Origin: Evansella halocellulosilytica
Lineage (GTDB): Bacteria > Bacillota > Bacilli > Bacillales > Salisediminibacteriaceae
NCBI RefSeq assembly: GCF_002335745.1
Contig: NZ_NIST01000001.1
Coordinates: forward strand, 340,156 to 404,155
Direction: 5' to 3'
Length of the DNA stretch: 64,000 bases
Shown here piece after piece: positions 29,777-39,040 of the stretch (the stretch's first letter is position 1; each line of letters opens with the position of its first letter). The notes under the pieces were generated by a model. That model did no database searches. It saw only the letters and a program-made list of their open reading frames with translations, and had not been told where the DNA came from. Position numbers and translations under genes: made by a program.

Positions 29777-30955
29777 TTACACTTGAATCATGACCGCATC
29801 GCCTTGACCACCACCACTGCAAATCGAGGCAATTCCGATCCCGCCACCACGGCGCTTCAATTCATAAGCAAGTGTTAGGATAATTCTCGTTCCACTTGCC
29901 CCAATTGGGTGTCCTAATGCGACAGCTCCGCCATTTATATTAATTTTTGCAGGGTCTAAATCTGCAATTTGCCCACTCGCTAATGAGACTGCTGCAAAAG
30001 CTTCATTCACTTCAAACAAGTCGACGTCTGCTAATTTCACACCTGTTTTATCTAAAAGTTTATTAATAACTAAACCAGGAGTTTTCGGGAAGTTTTCGGG
30101 TTCCACCGCAAGCTGTGTGTGGCCGATAATCGTTGCTAATGGCTCAACACCACGTGCTTTTGCCTTTTCCTCACTCATTAATACGAAAGCTGCTGCTCCA
30201 TCATTTACCCCTGGGGCGTTTCCGGCTGTGATCGTACCGTCTGCACCAAAAACAGGCTTTAATTTCCCAAGTTTTTCAGCTGTCGTATCTGAACGCGGTG
30301 ACTCATCATCTGTTACAACAACAGAATCACCTTTCCGTTGCGGCACTTCGACAGATACGATCTCTTCTGCAAATTTCCCTTCACTTATTGCAGAAACGGC
30401 TTTTTGATGACTGTTGTAAGACCATTCGTCTTGTGCTTCTCGTGTTAACCCATGTTCTTTTGCAACGTTATTTCCGTAGTTCCCCATGTGCACACCAGTG
30501 AACGTACACGTTAAACCGTCATGAATCATCATGTCATGGAATTTTTGCTCTCCCATTTTCAGACCAAAACGAGCACCCTTTACAAAGAACGGTGCTTGAC
30601 TCATTGATTCCATTCCACCTGCAACAACGGTTTCTTGTTCTCCTGCGCGGATTAAAATGTCCCCAAGTGTTACACTTCGCATTCCTGAAGCACAAACTTT
30701 ATTAATCGTTTCTGTCTCCGTTTCCCAAGGAATACCTGCTTCATGCATTGCTTGACGAGATGGTAGCTGTCCTTGCCCGCCTTGCAGGACAGAGCCCATA
30801 ATGACATGATTGACTTCTTTTCCATCGATGTTTGCACGGTTTAAGGCTTCCTTAATTGCTTTTCCCCCTAATTGTGCTGCTGTAAATCCTGACAATTTCC
30901 CGCCTAGACGACCTATTGGTGTTCTTGCTCCACTAACAATGACTGTTTTACTCAT
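29777..30955 (-). CDS. Acetyl-CoA C-acetyltransferase (thiolase)
   Basis: 392 aa. Thiolytic cleavage of acetoacetyl-CoA to two acetyl-CoA, or the reverse. Nucleophilic cysteine C88 (NKVCASGMRS), the C-terminal NINGGAVALGHPIGASG histidine (about 347) and SICSGGGQGDAVM cysteine (about 377) are all present. Good RBS (GGAGGAAGTTTC) before ATG 30955. A cre-like site 131 bp upstream and a hairpin without a U tract lie between it and fadF, so it may be expressed both from the fadF promoter and from its own. Confidence 0.95.
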   Translation of the reverse strand: MSKTVIVSGARTPIGRLGGKLSGFTAAQLGGKAIKEALNRANIDGKEVNHVIMGSVLQGGQGQLPSRQAMHEAGIPWETETETINKVCASGMRSVTLGDILIRAGEQETVVAGGMESMSQAPFFVKGARFGLKMGEQKFHDMMIHDGLTCTFTGVHMGNYGNNVAKEHGLTREAQDEWSYNSHQKAVSAISEGKFAEEIVSVEVPQRKGDSVVVTDDESPRSDTTAEKLGKLKPVFGADGTITAGNAPGVNDGAAAFVLMSEEKAKARGVEPLATIIGHTQLAVEPENFPKTPGLVINKLLDKTGVKLADVDLFEVNEAFAAVSLASGQIADLDPAKININGGAVALGHPIGASGTRIILTLAYELKRRGGGIGIASICSGGGQGDAVMIQV

Positions 30956-31085
30956 GAAACTTCCTCCTTCAATGTTTTTATGTCTTTTGAAAAGAAATCC
31001 TTTTAAAACAAAGCATTAACTTGTTTTTCAAGTCGTTTGATGAAAAATCGATTGAACGCTCGCTCAGTGACATGAAACACTTTAT

Positions 31086-31099
31086 TGGTAACGCTTTCA
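31086..31099 (-). promoter_or_regulatory. Candidate CcpA cre site before the thiolase gene
   Basis: The minus strand reads TGAAAGCGTTACCA, a full match to the degenerate consensus TGNAANCGNWWNCA. It is 131 bp upstream of the thiolase start. Catabolite repression of fatty-acid genes is common in Bacillus, but one site found by eye is weak evidence. Confidence 0.45.
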
Positions 31100-31134
31100 G
31101 AAATAAACATAATGTACCTTCTACTAACATTTTA

Positions 31135-31161
31135 TTCGGGTGACCAAAATGATCACCCGAA
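31135..31161. terminator. Hairpin between fadF and the thiolase gene
   Basis: 9-bp perfect stem TTCGGGTGA (31135-31143) / TCACCCGAA (31153-31161). No U tract follows in either direction, so it may only partly terminate or act as an mRNA-processing or stability element. Confidence 0.5.
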
Positions 31162-31192
31162 AATTTAGAATTTTTCCTAATAAATTATTTCG

Positions 31193-33292
31193 TCACGCAG
31201 ATTCGGATTCCTCTTTTATATCTAAAGATTTTTCTAAAATTTCTACAATATCTAACGTTTTTACGTTATCTTCTACTTCTTTCGCCTTTGTTCCATCACT
31301 TAACATCGTTAAGCAGTACGGACACCCAGAGCCGATAATGGATGGTGTTGTAGCTAATGCTTGTTCAGTTCTTGCTTCGTTCACACGAGTTCCTGTATCC
31401 TCTTCCATCCACATCATTCCACCGCCGGCACCACAGCACATACCATTTTCTCGATTTCGTTCCATTTCGACGACATTCACACCTGGAATCGCCTTTAATA
31501 TTTCACGCGGTGGATCGTAAACATCGTTGTAACGGCCTAAGTAACAGGAGTCGTGGTACGTAATTGTCTCATTTACTTCTTTTGTTGGCTTAATTCGGCC
31601 TTCTCGCAGCCATTCAAACAGAAGCTCTGTATGATGGTATACTTCTGCGTCTAAACCAAATTCTGGATACTCCTTTTTGAACGTATTATACGTATGGGGA
31701 TCAATCGTGACGATTTTTTTAATATCATGCTTCTCAAACTCTTGGATGTTTGCTGCAGCAAGCTCTTGGAATAAGAACTCATTACCAATTCTTCTTGGTG
31801 TATCCCCTGAATTCTTTTCTTTGTTTCCGAGAATGGCAAATTTAATGCCAGCTGCATTCATAATTTTCGCAAATGACTGCGCAATCTTCTGACTGCGATT
31901 ATCATAAGAGCCCATTGAACCAACGAAGAACAAGTATTCAAATTCTTCACCTTTCTTCTTCATCTCTTTCACTGTTGGAACATCAATATCTTCACGACCG
32001 TCACGCCAGTTTTCTCGTTCTTTTCGGTTAATCCCCCATGGATTTCCTTGACGTTCTATATTTGTAATTGTACGTTGTGCTTCTGAATCCATTTTCCCTT
32101 CAGTAAGAACGAGATAACGTCTCATATCAATAATTTTATCTACGTGTTCATTCATGACCGGACATTGATCTTCACAGTTCCGACAAGTTGTACAACCCCA
32201 AAGCTCTTCTTCGGTAATAACATCCCCAATCAAGTTTACATCGTAACCTTCCGCTGTTGCCGCTGCTTCATCACTAGCAGCTCCTGCTAGCTGATTTCCT
32301 TTTGTATGGTTAAAAGCATACGCAGGCATCCACGGCTTTTTTGATGTAACCGCTGCCCCTTTTTCTGTTAAGTGGTCACGCATTTTCACAATTAAGTCCA
32401 TAGGTGAAAGCATCTTCCCAGTCGCTGTAGCCGGACACATATTTGTGCATCGTCCGCATTCAACACATGCATATAAGTCTAGTAGCTGCTTTTGATCAAA
32501 ATCTTCAATTTGATTTTTACCGAATTTTTCAGCTTCCTCATCTTCAAAATTAATTGAATGTAACTGACCCTTATTATGAGTTGGTCCTACCCAGACGTTG
32601 GCAGGTCCTGCAATTAAGTGAGCATGCTTGGACTGTGGAATGTAAACGAGAAAGACGAGCAAGAACATAAGATGCAACCACCAGAAAACAAAGAACATAG
32701 CGGCAGCTGGAGTTGTTCCGATTGTACTGAAAACGGTTGCAATTCCAGACGCAATTGGCTCAGCAATCGTTGGTTCTTTCCTTAACCAAATGATTTCCAT
32801 CCCTTTAGCAAACAACTTCGAGATCATCAATCCACCAATAAAGATGAGAACGAGCCCCGCTTTGAAATTTCGTTTTAGACGAACAAGCTTTTCAACATAG
32901 CGTCGGTGGAATGCCCAAACGACCGCAATTAAGATCATAACAACGACAATTTCTTGGAAAAACGTGAAATATGGATACAGCGGTCCTAGTGGCAGATGCC
33001 CTCCAGGAGATAGCCCTTTCCATATAACATCAATCGCACTAAATTGAACGAGGACAAAACCGTAAAAAAACATGACGTGAATAATACCACTTTTCTTATC
33101 CTTCAATAATTTTTTTTGTCCAATGACCATCGTTTTAAAATCATCCCAGCGTTCCTTTGTTGACTTAATAAACGCTGGTTTTTGGCCAAGCTTAATGTAT
33201 TCAATTCTTGTTTTTACGAGCATTGCAAATAAGTATAGAGCGTAACCAGTAACTAGAAGAAAGGCTATCCAGTTAATCGTTATTAATTCCAT
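31193..33292 (-). CDS. fadF: FadF-like membrane iron-sulfur oxidoreductase
   Basis: 699 aa. Probably passes electrons from ETF (acyl-CoA dehydrogenation) to the quinone pool. The N-terminal membrane part (about 1-220) has five to six hydrophobic helices, similar to the nitrate reductase gamma/heterodisulfide reductase membrane subunit. Two [4Fe-4S] ferredoxin motifs follow: CVECGRCTNMCP (C276, C279, C282, C286) and CTTCRNCEDQCP (C367, C370, C373, C377). Two CCG-type domains end the protein (CYLGRYND, GMCCGAGGGMMW, GSGCPYC). Position next to a cardiolipin synthase matches ywjF/ywjE of B. subtilis. A FadR-type operator covers its promoter. Confidence 0.93.
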   Translation of the reverse strand: MELITINWIAFLLVTGYALYLFAMLVKTRIEYIKLGQKPAFIKSTKERWDDFKTMVIGQKKLLKDKKSGIIHVMFFYGFVLVQFSAIDVIWKGLSPGGHLPLGPLYPYFTFFQEIVVVMILIAVVWAFHRRYVEKLVRLKRNFKAGLVLIFIGGLMISKLFAKGMEIIWLRKEPTIAEPIASGIATVFSTIGTTPAAAMFFVFWWLHLMFLLVFLVYIPQSKHAHLIAGPANVWVGPTHNKGQLHSINFEDEEAEKFGKNQIEDFDQKQLLDLYACVECGRCTNMCPATATGKMLSPMDLIVKMRDHLTEKGAAVTSKKPWMPAYAFNHTKGNQLAGAASDEAAATAEGYDVNLIGDVITEEELWGCTTCRNCEDQCPVMNEHVDKIIDMRRYLVLTEGKMDSEAQRTITNIERQGNPWGINRKERENWRDGREDIDVPTVKEMKKKGEEFEYLFFVGSMGSYDNRSQKIAQSFAKIMNAAGIKFAILGNKEKNSGDTPRRIGNEFLFQELAAANIQEFEKHDIKKIVTIDPHTYNTFKKEYPEFGLDAEVYHHTELLFEWLREGRIKPTKEVNETITYHDSCYLGRYNDVYDPPREILKAIPGVNVVEMERNRENGMCCGAGGGMMWMEEDTGTRVNEARTEQALATTPSIIGSGCPYCLTMLSDGTKAKEVEDNVKTLDIVEILEKSLDIKEESESA

Positions 33293-33462
33293 TTAAAACA
33301 GCTCCTTTCATCGTTGTCTTAATTTTACAAATGTTGTCGTTTCACTTTCCTCCTCTTTCACGTCATTCATGCTCCTGTATTTTCCGTACTCATAAATATT
33401 ACAATAATGTTTTTTAGACGAAAAATACACCCTTTTCAGAAAATAATTTAAATTTAGTTTTT

Positions 33463-33500
33463 ATTATAACATAAAATATAAATGAATGAACATTCATTCA
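33463..33500 (-). promoter_or_regulatory. fadF promoter with overlapping FadR-type operator
   Basis: Palindrome TGAATGA-ACAT-TCATTCA at 33483-33500 fits the B. subtilis FadR consensus TGAATGAnTAnTCATTCA except for central bases. On the minus strand a TATAAT -10 lies at 33463-33468. The expected -35 (33486-33491) falls inside the operator, so binding would block transcription until released by long-chain acyl-CoA. Confidence 0.8.
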
Positions 33501-33612
33501 TGAATTTCTTTTTAATGATTGAAATGAACGGTTTAAGGGAATAACATTATTATCTTTTCAATGCACCTTAAAGGAAAATAAAGTGTACGTTCTGTTAGGA
33601 GAGACTTAACCT

Positions 33613-34818
33613 GTGACGATTTTTCTCACCATCATCATTATTTTAATCCTATTTATTATATGGGTATCGCTCGATATTTGGTTCGGCCGGAGAATCCATA
33701 AATCGAAAGTCATCCCATTTAAAGAATCACCTGTCAGAAAAAGCGATGCTCACTTTTTTTCACACGGCGATAAGCTTTTCGATGATATGTTTGAAGCTGT
33801 AGAAAATGCAAAGGATCATATTCATATACAATTTTATATTTTTCGTGACGATAGTATCGGCATTAAAATGTTATCGCATTTAATGAATAGAGCTCGTAAA
33901 GGTGTTACCGTGAGAATTATGGTTGATTGGGTCGGATCGAGTATTTCAAAGGAAACGGTTAAAAAGTTAAAAGATACGGGAATATCGTTTGTTAAAACGA
34001 ATCGTCCCCACTTTCCCCTGCTCTTTTACAGTTTAAATGAACGGAATCACAGGAAAATAACGGTTATTGACGGAACGATTGCTTATATCGGCGGTTTTAA
34101 TTTTGGAGATGAATACTTAGGAAGAGACCCTGAACTTGGACGTTGGCGTGATTACCATTTACGTATTACTGGAGAGTCGGTTGCAGATTTACAAAATCAA
34201 TTTTTGATTGACTGGGAAAGGGCAAGTAAAGAAGCGATTGAAAGGTCGAAACGTTATTTTCCTCCATTACAACCCGGCTCGTTAAATATGCAAATCATGC
34301 CGACAGATGGAGCACACGTACAAGAAGCGATTTTGACAATCATCGATCAAGCTGAAAAGTCTGTGTTTATCGGAACCCCTTACTTTATTCCTGATAAACC
34401 AATACTTCATGAACTTGTCCGGCTGTCAAAAAACGGTATTCATGTTCAAGTGTTGATTCCGAAATACCCAGATCACCCACTTGTAAAAGATGCCGCTTAT
34501 CCGAATATTAGAATATTATTAAAGGCTGGAGTAGATGTTCGGCAATTTTATGAAGGGTTTTATCACTCAAAAGCGATTATTGTTGATGACAAAATCATTG
34601 ACATTGGTACATCAAATTTTGATCAGCGGAGCTTTTATTTAAACAATGAAGTAAACTGCATCATTCATGACAAAGAATGGATTAAGCATGTGAAAGAAAA
34701 GATTGATGGCGACTTTTACAAAAGCAGTGAACGTATTACCTTCGAGCTCCTCAAACAACGTTCCTTGTTTGACCGTTCAAAAGAGGCTGTCGCAAAAGTC
34801 CTTTCCCCTCTTATGTAG
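33613..34818 (+). CDS. Cardiolipin synthase family protein, YwjE-like
   Basis: 401 aa from GTG 33613. Phospholipase D superfamily. One N-terminal transmembrane helix (about 2-21), then two HKD catalytic motifs: HRKITVID (H146, K148, D153) and HSKAIIVD (about H318, K320, D325), each followed by the expected GG/GTSNFD segment. Likely condenses phosphatidylglycerol into cardiolipin at the membrane. It is shorter than the main ClsA form, with a single membrane helix. Divergent from fadF; the FadR-type box lies about 110 bp upstream and might affect it as well. Followed by a strong terminator. Confidence 0.9.
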   Translation: MTIFLTIIIILILFIIWVSLDIWFGRRIHKSKVIPFKESPVRKSDAHFFSHGDKLFDDMFEAVENAKDHIHIQFYIFRDDSIGIKMLSHLMNRARKGVTVRIMVDWVGSSISKETVKKLKDTGISFVKTNRPHFPLLFYSLNERNHRKITVIDGTIAYIGGFNFGDEYLGRDPELGRWRDYHLRITGESVADLQNQFLIDWERASKEAIERSKRYFPPLQPGSLNMQIMPTDGAHVQEAILTIIDQAEKSVFIGTPYFIPDKPILHELVRLSKNGIHVQVLIPKYPDHPLVKDAAYPNIRILLKAGVDVRQFYEGFYHSKAIIVDDKIIDIGTSNFDQRSFYLNNEVNCIIHDKEWIKHVKEKIDGDFYKSSERITFELLKQRSLFDRSKEAVAKVLSPLM

Positions 34819-34868
34819 GGATAAATAAATTACGCACAAATGAGAATGTTTATAAGCATTTATGAATT

Positions 34869-34903
34869 GGAAACTTCCTCAAAGCAGGAAGTTTCCTTTT
34901 TTT
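34869..34903 (+). terminator. Terminator after the cardiolipin synthase gene
   Basis: Perfect 11-bp stem GGAAACTTCCT / AGGAAGTTTCC, 6-base loop, followed by seven T. Confidence 0.9.
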
Positions 34904-34907
34904 ACGA

Positions 34908-34975
34908 TTATCATTTATAATAATAATTATTAAATAATAATTATATTATTTAAAATCATTATCATTAGTTTGGCA
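34908..34975 (+). promoter_or_regulatory. Candidate Fur/PerR-type operator region
   Basis: AT-rich block of overlapping ATTATCATT / TAATAATTATTA / TTATAATAATAATTA and AATCATTATCATTAG elements that resemble the TGATAATnATTATCA family of Fur and PerR sites, though none is a perfect 7-1-7 match. It is about 355 bp before a P1B-4 ATPase gene whose B. subtilis relative PfeT is under PerR/Fur control. Confidence 0.4.
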
Positions 34976-35171
34976 ATAATTTTGTTTACGTGAATACACA
35001 TATAAAGACTTTACCCGGGTGCGAAAAATCTTTATTCAAGACTATCATAGCTTGGTTTGCTGTTACCTTAAGGGGTGACAGCATTTGCGTTTTTAAAAGG
35101 TAATGATGATGATTCTTTTTCTCAATTAGAGTTTGAGATAGGTCAAATACAATTGTTTTCATTTAAGAAAT

Positions 35172-35276
35172 AAGAAAAGCGCTAGAGTCCCGACAGGAAA
35201 AAGTCCGAACTAAGACTTCAAGTGCCGGGGCGAAGCGACCTCGAGACGGTGGTGCCAGAAGTCTAGACAGCAATCG
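35172..35276. repeat. Dispersed GC-rich repeat-like insertion upstream of the metal ATPase
   Basis: GC-rich stretch in an AT-rich leader, beginning AAAAGCGCTAGAGTCCCGAC and ending GAAGTCTAGAC. It reminds me of dispersed intergenic repeats in Bacillaceae, but no second copy is present in this window, so this is pattern recognition only. Confidence 0.35.
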
Positions 35277-35328
35277 AGAGATTGAAATTTTATACTTTCT
35301 TACTTATCAAAAAAGGAGTGATCATTGT

Positions 35329-37218
35329 ATGGCTAAAACATTAAAAGAAATGAAGCTGTGGAAGCATCGGCAAATCATTTTAGCTTTTATTGGCGGATGT
35401 TTCTTATTTACAGGCTTTTTATTTGAACAAGGAAATATGAACAATACAGCTGTCATTTTTTACATTTTTTCTTTTCTATTCGGTGGTTTTTATAAAGCGA
35501 AAGAAGGGATTGAAGATTTACTCGAAGACCGGTCATTAAATGTAGAAATATTAATGATCTTAGCCGCGATAGGTGCTGCATCCATCGGTTATTGGAGTGA
35601 AGGAGCAATCTTAATCTTTATTTTTTCACTTGCAGGCGCACTTGAAACGTATACATTACAAAAAAGTGAACGTGATTTATCAGCACTTATGAACCTTGCT
35701 CCAGAAGAAGCGAATCTCATTGATCATCGTGAAGATATCAAAACAGTATCCGTAGATGAACTGCAAATTGGCAGCCGGATTTTAATCCGCCCAGGTGAAC
35801 GCGTTCCTGCCGATGGAATAGTCCTCTCAGGAGAAACATCAGTTGATGAGTCTACATTAACTGGAGAGCCCGTCCCTGTCAGCAAAGCAGAAGGGGATGA
35901 AGTATTTAATGGAACCATGAATGGAAAAGGCTCAATGACTGTAAAAGTAACGAAACGAAATGCTGATTCTTTATTCCAAAAGATGATTCGGCTCGTCCAA
36001 GAAGCAAAAGCTGAGCGGCCACCTGCCCAGCAATTTATCGAAAAAGTTGAAGGTCCGTATGTCATCGTCGTCTTACTTACTGTTGCACTCATGCTCATCA
36101 TTCCGATTATCTTTTTAGGCTGGAATTTCGAAGATACATTTTATCGTGCGATGGTGTTGCTCGTCGTTGCATCACCATGTGCTGTCGTTGCGTCGATTAT
36201 GCCGGCGCTTCTCTCGGCGATTTCTACCGGAGCAAGGAACGGTGTCCTCATGAAGGGAGGAGTTTATCTTGAACAGCTATCGAAAGCAAATGCAATCGCT
36301 TTTGATAAAACTGGAACGATTACGACTGGCAACCCATCCGTAACAGATGTCCATTTTGAAGATGAAGAAAGTGACGTATGTGCAGCTGTTGCTGCCATCG
36401 AACAACAGTCGAATCACCCGTTAGCGAAAGCTCTGTTTCAATTTACTTCCGCTAAAACAAAAACATCACTTCCTTCCTTATCAACAATTCATGACTTGAC
36501 TGGATATGGAGTTGAAAGTGAGATCGATGGGGCTAAATGGACACTGGGTAATTCATCTTTAATGAATCGTACTCTTGCAAATCCTTTTCATAACGAATTT
36601 GAGAGGAAAGAAGCAGAGTGGAAAAAAGCAGGAAAGACGATTGTATACGTAGCAAAAAACGATGAATTTATGGCAGCTTTTGCAGTCAAAGATGAGATCC
36701 GCGAAAATGTCAAAAATACGTTAAGAGAACTTGATAAATTAGGAATTAGTACGATTATGATTACTGGCGATCAAGAAGAAACTGCTGCATCCATTGCCAA
36801 TGAAGCAGGTATGGATGAATGGATCTCTGAATGTCTCCCCGAAAAAAAAGTAAGCGAAGTTGATTCGCTAAAAGAACGATACGGATCGGTAATTATGGTC
36901 GGGGACGGGGTCAATGATGCACCAGCACTTGCTAAAGCGAATATAGGAATTGCTATGGGTTCAGGCACTGATGTTGCAATCGATACAGCTGACATCGTCT
37001 TAATGAAAAGTGAACTTGATAAAATAAGGCTTTCTTTACAACTATCAAAACGATTAAATCGTATCATTAAGCAAAACCTGACCTTTTCAATTGCTGTCAT
37101 TTTACTATTAATTACAGCTAATTTCGCTCAACAGCTTACATTGCCACTTGGAGTTATCGGACACGAGGGCAGTACATTGCTCGTCATTTTAAACGGGCTA
37201 AGACTATTGAAATCCTGA
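35329..37218 (+). CDS. P1B-4-type metal-transporting ATPase (PfeT/ZosA-like)
   Basis: 629 aa, preceded by AAAGGAGTGATC. Pumps divalent metal (iron(II), cobalt or zinc) out of the cell using ATP. No N-terminal heavy-metal-binding domain. The actuator loop has TGE (LTGEPVP). The transmembrane metal motif is SPC (about 282-284, ASPCAVVASIMPALLSA), and the phosphorylated aspartate is D326 in FDKTGTITTG. HP (NHPLAK) and GDGVNDAPALAKANIG follow. The last helix carries HEGSTLLVILNGLRLL, the P1B-4 signature. In B. subtilis the close relative exports iron(II). A terminator follows, shared with the convergent hydrolase. Confidence 0.9.
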   Translation: MAKTLKEMKLWKHRQIILAFIGGCFLFTGFLFEQGNMNNTAVIFYIFSFLFGGFYKAKEGIEDLLEDRSLNVEILMILAAIGAASIGYWSEGAILIFIFSLAGALETYTLQKSERDLSALMNLAPEEANLIDHREDIKTVSVDELQIGSRILIRPGERVPADGIVLSGETSVDESTLTGEPVPVSKAEGDEVFNGTMNGKGSMTVKVTKRNADSLFQKMIRLVQEAKAERPPAQQFIEKVEGPYVIVVLLTVALMLIIPIIFLGWNFEDTFYRAMVLLVVASPCAVVASIMPALLSAISTGARNGVLMKGGVYLEQLSKANAIAFDKTGTITTGNPSVTDVHFEDEESDVCAAVAAIEQQSNHPLAKALFQFTSAKTKTSLPSLSTIHDLTGYGVESEIDGAKWTLGNSSLMNRTLANPFHNEFERKEAEWKKAGKTIVYVAKNDEFMAAFAVKDEIRENVKNTLRELDKLGISTIMITGDQEETAASIANEAGMDEWISECLPEKKVSEVDSLKERYGSVIMVGDGVNDAPALAKANIGIAMGSGTDVAIDTADIVLMKSELDKIRLSLQLSKRLNRIIKQNLTFSIAVILLLITANFAQQLTLPLGVIGHEGSTLLVILNGLRLLKS

Positions 37219-37237
37219 CCTAGTGAATGAATACGTT

Positions 37238-37279
37238 AAAAGCCACACGGACACCATTTAAGGTGTCATGTGGCTTTTT
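37238..37279. terminator. Bidirectional terminator
   Basis: Stem AAAAGCCACA..GACACC / GGTGTC..TGTGGCTTTT with a 6-base loop, and A and T runs on its two sides. It serves the convergent ATPase and hydrolase genes. Confidence 0.85.
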
Positions 37280-38057
37280 CTGATGTTTTCTTTATAAATT
37301 GTTTTAAAATATGATTTAAAGCGTGTCCTTTTTTCGTCGGAACTTGATGGCCTGTCTCCCCTACTAAAATGATGGAAACCTCTGTTTGGCAATGAGTTCG
37401 AAAGAGGTGACGATAATGGTGGACATAATCGTCTCTTTCACCATAAATTAAAAGGATCGGGCACTGGATCTCCTTTAACCTAGCTGTTGCTTGATACTTT
37501 AACCCGATGCGGTAATATTGCTCTAAAACCGCTGGTGAAGTTCTTTTTAAGTAATCTCTCAGCTCTGAACGCTTTTCTTTATCTTTTTCGTGAGCAATTG
37601 CAATGACATTTGATATGAGTCGCATTTGCTTTAATTTCGCAGCAATGATGCCTGAACGAAATTCGTTTCGAAGTAAAAAGCTGTTTACTTCAGGAAATGA
37701 ACCGATTCCGATAACTCCTTGAATCCGATTTGGATGGCGAATCGCCGCTTCGATGACAATCGATCCTCCATTTGAATATCCGCAAATAAAGGCACGGTCG
37801 ATTCCTTCATGATCAAGTACAGCAATGATATCATCAGCAACGAGTTCCATACTAATGGGCCGCTCATCGATCCCGCTACGACCATTCCCCCGTAAATCAA
37901 TGCCAATAACGGTATAATCATGCTTTAATTCGTGCTTTTGCCTGCGAAAAGTAACATGCCCCATCCCAGGTGGATGAATAAACACGATCACGTTAGGTCC
38001 CGAACCTATTTTTTCATAATAAATTTGTGCCTCATTTACTGCTTCTGTCCACGGCAT
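37266..38057 (-). CDS. Alpha/beta-fold hydrolase
   Basis: 263 aa from ATG 38057 (MPWTEAVNEA), with GGGAG upstream; a GTG nine bases earlier is in frame. Single-domain alpha/beta hydrolase: oxyanion segment FIHPPGMGH, DLRGNGRSG, nucleophile elbow GYSNGG (Ser at about 94), acid in LLIYGERDDYVH and catalytic histidine in GETGHQVP. Substrate cannot be told; esterases and haloperoxidase-like proteins share these motifs. Stop codon overlaps the shared terminator. Confidence 0.85.
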   Translation of the reverse strand: MPWTEAVNEAQIYYEKIGSGPNVIVFIHPPGMGHVTFRRQKHELKHDYTVIGIDLRGNGRSGIDERPISMELVADDIIAVLDHEGIDRAFICGYSNGGSIVIEAAIRHPNRIQGVIGIGSFPEVNSFLLRNEFRSGIIAAKLKQMRLISNVIAIAHEKDKEKRSELRDYLKRTSPAVLEQYYRIGLKYQATARLKEIQCPILLIYGERDDYVHHYRHLFRTHCQTEVSIILVGETGHQVPTKKGHALNHILKQFIKKTSEKAT

Positions 38058-38285
38058 CTGATTCACTCCCTCGTGTCACACGTACAACTTCTTCAATGTA
38101 GTGTGTGCGAAATCACGAAAAAAATGCCATTCATTCTATTCTGAAATAATCAAAAAAAATAGTTTTGTTAGTAAATTAAAAGTAATTACACTTTTTCTTT
38201 GATTAAATAAATTTCCAAGAATAATATTAAGTCTTGGACATGTTATGTTAAAATGTGAAAGCAATCTAAAAGTAAGGAGGATTGT

Positions 38286-38519
38286 ATGACACTTAAAATA
38301 TTTAAATTTTCTGAAAAAATTATGGCTTCTCTAGTCTTAATTCTTTACCTCTTATCTTTTAGAATAGACTTCAACATGTTGCCATATATGCTGTTTTTAC
38401 TTGGAGTTGCGCTTATTTTTACTGGACTAATAAAAATTCAGGAAAATCAAAGGTTTTCAGGGATACTTATATCAATAGTCTCTGTTATTGTATTCCTCTC
38501 TTCCTTTAATTATTTTTAG
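38286..38519 (+). CDS. Small membrane protein, three hydrophobic helices
   Basis: 77 aa with an excellent RBS (AAGGAGGATTGT). Hydrophobic helices lie at about residues 12-27, 32-48 and 58-74, separated by short polar turns (KIQENQRFSG). It resembles small DUF3953-type Bacillus membrane proteins, but I cannot confirm this. A hairpin with T run (about 38534-38580) follows. Function unknown. Confidence 0.65.
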   Translation: MTLKIFKFSEKIMASLVLILYLLSFRIDFNMLPYMLFLLGVALIFTGLIKIQENQRFSGILISIVSVIVFLSSFNYF

Positions 38520-38532
38520 CTAAAGCTAGAAA

Positions 38533-38581
38533 TAAAAAGTAGTGGGAGTCTTGTAAGTAACAACTTCACACCACTTTTTAT
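38533..38581 (+). terminator. Terminator after the small membrane protein
   Basis: AAAAAGTAGTGG pairs with CCACTTTTTA around a long loop. Confidence 0.55.
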
Positions 38582-38715
38582 TATTCGCCGTTCCTATGAA
38601 CAATCGGTATTTTTCTGAACAGTCCGTGTAGATCATTCCCGCTATCATTAGTTTGCTATTAAGGTAGTAGACCTACCGATGTTACAGATTCACTTGAACC
38701 ATTTCACATACTCGA

Positions 38716-38883
38716 CTAACCGATCATTGTACTTACCCATTGGTATAACTTATATCCGAGAAATATGCCGATGATCCCGATAATCCCAGGCAATGCTGGT
38801 GGTGCTGGAATTGGCAATTTAATTAGAGCAAAGACAAATCCAACGATTAATCCTGCTAACAACGCTAAAATAATTTCCTGCAT
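38716..38883 (-). CDS. XapX-domain small membrane protein
   Basis: 55 aa, start ATG 38883 with AAGGGTG at 6-base spacing, stop TAG at 38716-38718. The product has two hydrophobic helices joined by a proline-rich turn (KLPIPAPPALPGIIGIIG), the defining pattern of the XapX domain (DUF1427). Function of the family is unknown. Too short for most gene-length cut-offs but clearly coding. Monocistronic, between a terminator and a tandem repeat. Confidence 0.8.
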   Translation of the reverse strand: MQEIILALLAGLIVGFVFALIKLPIPAPPALPGIIGIIGIFLGYKLYQWVSTMIG

Positions 38884-39040
38884 TTCATTCACCCTTTAAA
38901 TACGCTTCTTTCATAAGCGTAGACTTTCTATCAGTTTAAAACAATTTGTCTTATTCTATCCTATCAGAAAGACGTTCGTGCAATTATTTGAGGTCGCATC
39001 TGTTGACGTCGAATCGATGCTTCGCCGTACGTTGTGGCTC

